Shown here piece by piece: positions 59,878 through 64,000 of a stretch of DNA of 64,000 nucleotides; position 1 is the first letter of the stretch; each line of letters begins with the position of its first letter. The translations under genes and the position numbers were made by a program. Under the pieces are notes generated by a model. It worked only from the letters and a program-made list of their open reading frames with translations. It had not been told where the DNA came from and did not search any database. This stretch comes from an uncultured Eggerthella sp. (lineage in GTDB: Bacteria > Actinomycetota > Coriobacteriia > Coriobacteriales > Eggerthellaceae). Location: the NCBI GenBank assembly GCA_905203045.1, contig CAJKUH010000004.1, positions 1-64,000 of the forward strand. Reading direction: 5' to 3'.

Positions 59878-60216
59878 CTACAGAACGTGCTCGCCGAGGT
59901 TCTTGCCGCCCAGAACGTGCACGTGCAGGTGGAACACGGTCTGGCCCGCGTCGGCACCGGTGTTCACCACTACACGATAGCCGGACCCGTCGATGCCCTT
60001 GATCTTGGCAACCTTGGGCACGCGTGCCATAAGCTGACCCAGAACCTCTTCCGGCACCTCGTCGTTCAAAGAGGAGAAATGCTGCTTGGGAACGATAAGC
60101 GTATGAACAGGTGCTTCGGGTGCAATGTCGTCGAAGACGTAGCACACGTCGTCTTCGTATACCTTGGTGGAAGGGATAGAGCCCTCAACGATATTGCAGA
60201 ACAGGCAGTCGGCCAT
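59878..60216 (-). CDS. HIT-family (Hint-type) nucleotide hydrolase
   Basis: The 112-residue protein has CLFCNIVEGSIPSTKVYEDD at the N-terminus and the catalytic triad HLHVHVLGG (about 95-103). Hint proteins hydrolyse nucleoside phosphoramidates such as adenosine 5'-phosphoramidate. GAAAGGA lies upstream of the ATG. It is separate from xseB by about 55 bases but on the same strand, so it may be co-transcribed. Confidence 0.93.
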   Translation of the reverse strand: MADCLFCNIVEGSIPSTKVYEDDVCYVFDDIAPEAPVHTLIVPKQHFSSLNDEVPEEVLGQLMARVPKVAKIKGIDGSGYRVVVNTGADAGQTVFHLHVHVLGGKNLGEHVL

Positions 60217-60272
60217 GGTTGGTTCCTTTCATTGCGGCATGCGCTCGGGCACATGCGATGGTCATATCAGGT

Positions 60273-60524
60273 TTACGCTTTCTGGAGCGTAGTGTCTACC
60301 ACATCATCGTTAACAGGCATGCCGAGCTCGCCTTTTAGCACGTCGACACGCTGTTGCGCGTTTTCAAGGCGCCCACGCAGGAAGCGGATGAGCACGATAC
60401 CGCGCTCGTATTTCACCAAGCTTTCCTCAAGCTCGAGCTTGTTGCTCTCAAGCGCTTCGACAATCTGGCCCAGTTCGGTAATAGCCTCGCGAAACGTGAG
60501 GTCTACCTTCTGCTCGTCACTCAT
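60273..60524 (-). CDS. xseB: Exonuclease VII small subunit
   Basis: This 83-residue helical protein has the XseB signature, LTFREAITELGQIVEALESNKLELEESLVKYERG. It forms a complex with XseA that degrades single-stranded DNA to oligonucleotides. The ATG at 60524 overlaps the end of xseA by 8 bases, so they are translationally coupled. Confidence 0.94.
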   Translation of the reverse strand: MSDEQKVDLTFREAITELGQIVEALESNKLELEESLVKYERGIVLIRFLRGRLENAQQRVDVLKGELGMPVNDDVVDTTLQKA

Positions 60525-62196
60525 CACTGTCCCCTAACGAAAGTAATTCCGACAATTCCGATACTGCTTCCTTTTCAACACGGCAGGAAAGCGCGCCGTC
60601 GATCAACTGGACTTCCACTACGTCGTTCGGCTTCGCGTCGTTTACGCTGCGAAGCACCGAACCGTCCTCTGCGCGGGCAATAGACCAACCACGCTCCAAG
60701 ATGTGCAGCGGAGAAAGGTCGTTCAAGCGCGCTGTTGCCACCGCGGCTTCCGAGTAGAACGGGTCGAGCAGCGTCTTGCCCAAACGCGCCAACGATTCCC
60801 CAGCAAGGGAAACCTGATGGTTCGGCCCGGCAAGAAGCGCATCCCCCGCTGCCTTCAACTCCGACGAAAGGCGGGAAAGCCCCCCTTGCGCAGGCTGCAA
60901 GGCACGTGGCAAGGCAGAACGCAAACGCGCTTCGTAGGAATCAAGGCGTTCCTGTTGGGACGTTGCGATGCGCGGTCCCACCCGGTTGATGCGGCTTGCA
61001 AGCTGGGAAACCGCATCCGCGCATCCCGAAACCTGCTGCGAAGCCGCCCGTTCCATACGGTCCTGGAACATGTCAAGCGTGCGCGCGTCCGCCTCGTACA
61101 TCGAGGCCGGGTCGCGCAGCACGGGCCTTGAAGCCAGCGAATCCAGATACTCGACCGAACGGTTTAAGCGGTTCACCAGGGTTTTGTCCATGCGGCCGAA
61201 CAGGGTGTCTATCAGCGCCAAAAGCTCAGTGGAGTCGGGCGATACCGCAAGCGCCGCCTGCGTGGGCGTAGAGGCGCGGTAGTCGGAAACCATATCGGCG
61301 ATGGTGGTGTCGGGTTCGTGTCCGATGCCGGTAACCACCGGTACGGGGCAGGCGGCAATGGCGCGCGCCAAGCCCTCGTCGTTGAAGGGCATGAAGCTCT
61401 CGAACGATCCGCCGCCGCGCAAAAGCAGGATAACTTCCACACCGGCATCGCATACCAGCTGCAGCGCCTCGGTCATATCGTGCGCTGCCGTTGCCCCTTC
61501 TACCGGCACGCCGGCAACCACCATGCGTGCCATGGGAAAACGACGGCGGAACGTGCGCAGCGCATCGTGTACCACCGCACCGTTTGGCGAGGTGACGATG
61601 CCCACCGTAAGCGGAATACGCGGAATGGGGCGCTTTCTTGAGGCTTCCATCAGCCCTTCGGCCTTGAGCTTTTCGGCAAGCTGGGCCACCTGCTGACGCA
61701 AAGCGCCTTCACCGGCAAGCTTCACCCCATACACGTTGAAATCGAGCTTGCCCGAACGAGCGAAGATGCCGAACTTGCCGGTAAGCTCGACCTTCGCGCC
61801 GATGAACAGCTTCATGCCGCTTGCCTGGTAGCGGTTCTTCCACATCAGGCACGTCATAACGGCGCCTTCGTCCTTCACGGTGAAGTACACAGCTTTGTAA
61901 CCGGGCTTGTCGGAAAGTTCGCTCACCTCGCCCATCACATGGAACGTATGGTTCTTCAGGATGGAATTGGCGATGTTGGTTACTTCGGAAACGGTAAGGA
62001 TGTTCGAATCCTTCTTTTCCGCAGACGGCTTTTCGGAAAACGCGCCGGTGGCAAACCCCGCATCGGAAGAGCGATACGTTGCCGCACGGGCGGCAGCGTT
62101 TTTCGCCGCCGCAACCACTTCATCATGCGTCGGGCCGCTTTGCGCAGGCTCGGAATACCCGAAGCCGCCCATGTATGGCGTGTCGTCACGCGCCAT
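60517..62196 (-). CDS. xseA: Exonuclease VII large subunit
   Basis: The 559-residue protein has an N-terminal OB-fold (about 65-165, LTVSEVTNIANSILKNHTFHVMGEVSELSD), the catalytic PIPRIPLTVGIVTSPNGAVVHD, the LLRGGGSFESFMPFNDE segment, TGIGHEPDTTIADMVSDYRASTPTQAA, and a long coiled-coil C-terminus. It carries about 60 extra residues before the OB-fold, with a low-complexity Ala/Ser stretch. The ATG at 62196 lies 3 bases after the upstream zinc-protease stop, with GAGGA 7 bases upstream. Confidence 0.94.
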   Translation of the reverse strand: MARDDTPYMGGFGYSEPAQSGPTHDEVVAAAKNAAARAATYRSSDAGFATGAFSEKPSAEKKDSNILTVSEVTNIANSILKNHTFHVMGEVSELSDKPGYKAVYFTVKDEGAVMTCLMWKNRYQASGMKLFIGAKVELTGKFGIFARSGKLDFNVYGVKLAGEGALRQQVAQLAEKLKAEGLMEASRKRPIPRIPLTVGIVTSPNGAVVHDALRTFRRRFPMARMVVAGVPVEGATAAHDMTEALQLVCDAGVEVILLLRGGGSFESFMPFNDEGLARAIAACPVPVVTGIGHEPDTTIADMVSDYRASTPTQAALAVSPDSTELLALIDTLFGRMDKTLVNRLNRSVEYLDSLASRPVLRDPASMYEADARTLDMFQDRMERAASQQVSGCADAVSQLASRINRVGPRIATSQQERLDSYEARLRSALPRALQPAQGGLSRLSSELKAAGDALLAGPNHQVSLAGESLARLGKTLLDPFYSEAAVATARLNDLSPLHILERGWSIARAEDGSVLRSVNDAKPNDVVEVQLIDGALSCRVEKEAVSELSELLSLGDSDE

Positions 62197-62199
62197 GGG

Positions 62200-62865
62200 C
62201 TATTCCTCGTTGAAGATGTTGAGGTAGTACAGAAGCTGCAGAACGGAAACCAAAGCAGCTGCAACGTAGGTGAAGGCGCAGGCGCGCAGAACGCTCCAAG
62301 CGCCAGCCTGCTCGCCGCCCGGGATGCCTGTTGCCTTCATATAGGTGAGGGCACGGTGGCTTGCGTCGAACTCAACAGGAAGCGTAACGATCTGGAACAG
62401 AACGGCAAAAGCGTAGAAGATAATCGCCAGCGTAACAAGGCCCGCCAGGTTCAGGAAAATGCCGATGAGCAGCAGAATGAACCAGGCGTTGGTGGCGAAG
62501 TTCACTACCGGCACCATGGCACCGCGCACCTTCATAGGCGCATAGCCCTGCGCGTACTGGCAGGCATGGCCCACCTCGTGGCAGGCCGTTGCCGTAGCCG
62601 TGATGGAGCTGCCGTTGAAAGACTGAGGGTCGAGCGTGATGGAGTTGTCCTTCGGGTTGAAGAAGTTCTGATCGTGGCCGCCCATGCGAACCTCAACGCC
62701 CTGCACGCCGTAATAGTTCAGCATGCCCACGGCTACCTGGTAGCCCGTCATGCGGCTGGAATTGGGAACGTGCGAGTACTTCTTGATTTGATGGTTCACA
62801 TACCACTGGGCAAACGCACCGATGGCAACGGTTACAACGATAAGAAGCAGATAGCTCATGCTCAT
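62200..62865 (-). CDS. Membrane zinc metallopeptidase (YugP-like)
   Basis: The 221-residue integral membrane protein has three or four hydrophobic segments and a zinc-binding HEVGHACQYAQGY (about 98-110), with a second metal ligand region in VEFDASHRALTYM. It belongs to the YugP-type DUF/peptidase family of bacterial membrane proteases. The ATG at 62865 has GGAG 7 bases upstream; the frame beyond it to 62877 is a TTG alternative. xseA follows directly. Confidence 0.9.
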   Translation of the reverse strand: MSMSYLLLIVVTVAIGAFAQWYVNHQIKKYSHVPNSSRMTGYQVAVGMLNYYGVQGVEVRMGGHDQNFFNPKDNSITLDPQSFNGSSITATATACHEVGHACQYAQGYAPMKVRGAMVPVVNFATNAWFILLLIGIFLNLAGLVTLAIIFYAFAVLFQIVTLPVEFDASHRALTYMKATGIPGGEQAGAWSVLRACAFTYVAAALVSVLQLLYYLNIFNEE

Positions 62866-62921
62866 GAAAAGCTCCAAGAATCAATCGGTAAAACGGGTAA
62901 TTGAAAGTAGAATAGCGGCAT

Positions 62922-64000
62922 TTACTCCGCTGGGTGTCCATCCTGATGCCCATCACGCACGATAACCAGATTTCCGTCATCGAGCCGTAAGGAAAACGTG
63001 CCGTTCAGAAGCTCGGAAAGCTCTTTGCCCACCACGCGGTAGCGCCAGCCGGAAAGCAGCTCGCAGTCTTCCTCGTGGCCGCGCGCCAGCTTCATAAGCT
63101 CTGCCTGCGGGGCCAGGGTTTGCGCCGCAATGCGGTTTTCCCGCGCGCGCAGGTGCACGATGGCGTTCATCAAGTCCACCGCAATATCCACGTTCGCCTC
63201 GCTTTTATGGGGCTTCGAGATAACGGGTAAATCTTCTTCAGGGCATTCCAAGCCTCGTTTGATGCACTTCAACGCCACGCGGCCTTCTGCCGGGCGAAGC
63301 GCTTCGCGCATGCCGCGCACCATGTACAGTTCGTCAAGGGAGCGCGCCTCGCGGCGGCAGGCTTCCACGATCTGCTCATCGGAGACAATCCATTTGCGGG
63401 GAATGTTCACCTTCTGGGCACGCTCTTCGCGCCAAGCGGCGAATTCACGGGCAGCGGCAATCTGACGGGGCGAAAGCTGGTTCACGCGACGCAGCTTGCG
63501 CCAGCGGGAACGGGGGTCCACCTCGTATTTCTTCGGGTTCGAGATCTCCGCGAACGCGTCATCGAGCCAGGAAAGGCGACCCTTTTCTTCCAGGCGCGCC
63601 ACCATGTCGTGGTAGATCTTCGGCAAATAGGTAACGTCGTCGGCCGCGTATTCCACCTGGGAATCGCTTAAAGGCCTGCGCGACCAATCGGTATATGAGT
63701 CTTTCTTCGGCAACGTTACCCCGCAAAATGCGTGAACCAGCGAAGCGTACGATGCCTGCTGGGTTTTGCCCAACAGCGCGGCGGCCACCTGCGTGTCGAA
63801 CACCGGAGTGGGCACCACGCCGGTTTCGTGGTACAGGATCTCGATGTCCTGCGAAGAGGCATGGAAGATCTTCACGATGTTTTGGTTGGTAAGCACCGGG
63901 GCCATAACGCGTAAGTCGCGTATCCCCAGCGGATCGATGATGGCAACTTCGCCTTCGATGGCAACCTGAATCAGGCAGAGCTTCGCGTAATAGGTTTTCT
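62922..64000 (-). CDS. rnd: Ribonuclease D, 5' end beyond the window
   Basis: This 3'-5' exonuclease matures tRNA 3' ends. The visible part (more than 355 residues) has the exonuclease DEDDy core FHASSQDIEIL, VFDTQVAAALL and VEYAADDVTYLPKIY, and two HRDC-like helical regions (DEQIVEACRREARSLDELYMVRG and later). The reading frame continues across 64000 with YYAKLCLIQVAI, so the N-terminus and first catalytic residues are missing here. An internal ATG at 63905 is not the start. Confidence 0.92.
   Translation of the reverse strand, partial: KTYYAKLCLIQVAIEGEVAIIDPLGIRDLRVMAPVLTNQNIVKIFHASSQDIEILYHETGVVPTPVFDTQVAAALLGKTQQASYASLVHAFCGVTLPKKDSYTDWSRRPLSDSQVEYAADDVTYLPKIYHDMVARLEEKGRLSWLDDAFAEISNPKKYEVDPRSRWRKLRRVNQLSPRQIAAAREFAAWREERAQKVNIPRKWIVSDEQIVEACRREARSLDELYMVRGMREALRPAEGRVALKCIKRGLECPEEDLPVISKPHKSEANVDIAVDLMNAIVHLRARENRIAAQTLAPQAELMKLARGHEEDCELLSGWRYRVVGKELSELLNGTFSLRLDDGNLVIVRDGHQDGHPAE

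Overview
The window looks like chromosome of a strictly anaerobic, fairly high-GC actinobacterium, most likely class Coriobacteriia and probably family Eggerthellaceae. This is inferred from gene content, not from any marker match. The evidence is a HydE-type [FeFe]-hydrogenase maturase, a giant 2-hydroxyacyl-CoA dehydratase activase, a pta/ackA acetate pathway, many GTG/TTG starts, and several genes whose -10 box lies 6-7 nt before the ATG (likely leaderless). No rRNA, confident tRNA, CRISPR array, insertion sequence or prophage was found.

Layout. 1-5196: ileS, a 2x[4Fe-4S] ferredoxin, a small zinc-ribbon protein behind a two-operator promoter, and a TSUP anion exporter. 5456-10794: a tetR gene followed by the 1544-residue activase. 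11095-15317: an AT-richer island with a Nudix hydrolase, a PLD-helicase-DUF3427 protein and a Phd/RelE-type toxin-antitoxin pair. 15426-25223: housekeeping genes, namely a uracil/xanthine permease, a DUF711 protein, ligA-tlyA-small CC protein, and glmS-acpS-nnrD, with nnrD interrupted by an in-frame stop. 25489-29930: GH25 lysozyme, trigger-factor-like chaperone, a small acidic protein, and the infC-rpmI-rplT operon with its attenuator leader.

29926-37669: a membrane Ser/Thr kinase with an HTH partner, an FxLYD lipoprotein-like protein, an unrecognised two-gene unit with a dnaX-like frameshift signal, and a phosphoglucomutase operon. 37816-47902: a candidate small RNA, LysR, HydE, PAP2, a glycine-riboswitch-controlled AGCS symporter, a split Tm-1-like/PEP-hydrolase-like pair, aldose epimerase, an mntA/hepT toxin-antitoxin pair, and a zinc-ribbon/DUF2752 membrane pair. 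47925-64000: AAA/DUF4143 ATPase, XRE-TipAS regulator, DegV, DNA polymerase IV, glycosyltransferase, pta, an acyl-CoA dehydrogenase/SDR divergent pair, ackA, a HIT protein, xseA-xseB, a membrane zinc protease, and a 5'-truncated RNase D.

The most unusual non-coding feature is a set of five 26-bp units at 28114-28353. Each unit reads xxATACGTTT-N10-(T/C)TGCCA, two in one orientation and three in the other, and unit starts are 61, 51, 41 and 61 bp apart, close to whole DNA turns. A related, weaker array lies at 3703-3852. Both sit between convergent genes, as do two long hairpins sharing CTAACGAGTGYAG. A third dispersed family, centred on GGGACWGTCCC, recurs at gene ends. These repeats, the frameshifted gene, the interrupted nnrD, the probably inactive HepT and the SD-sequestering hairpin after the glycine riboswitch are the points most worth checking.
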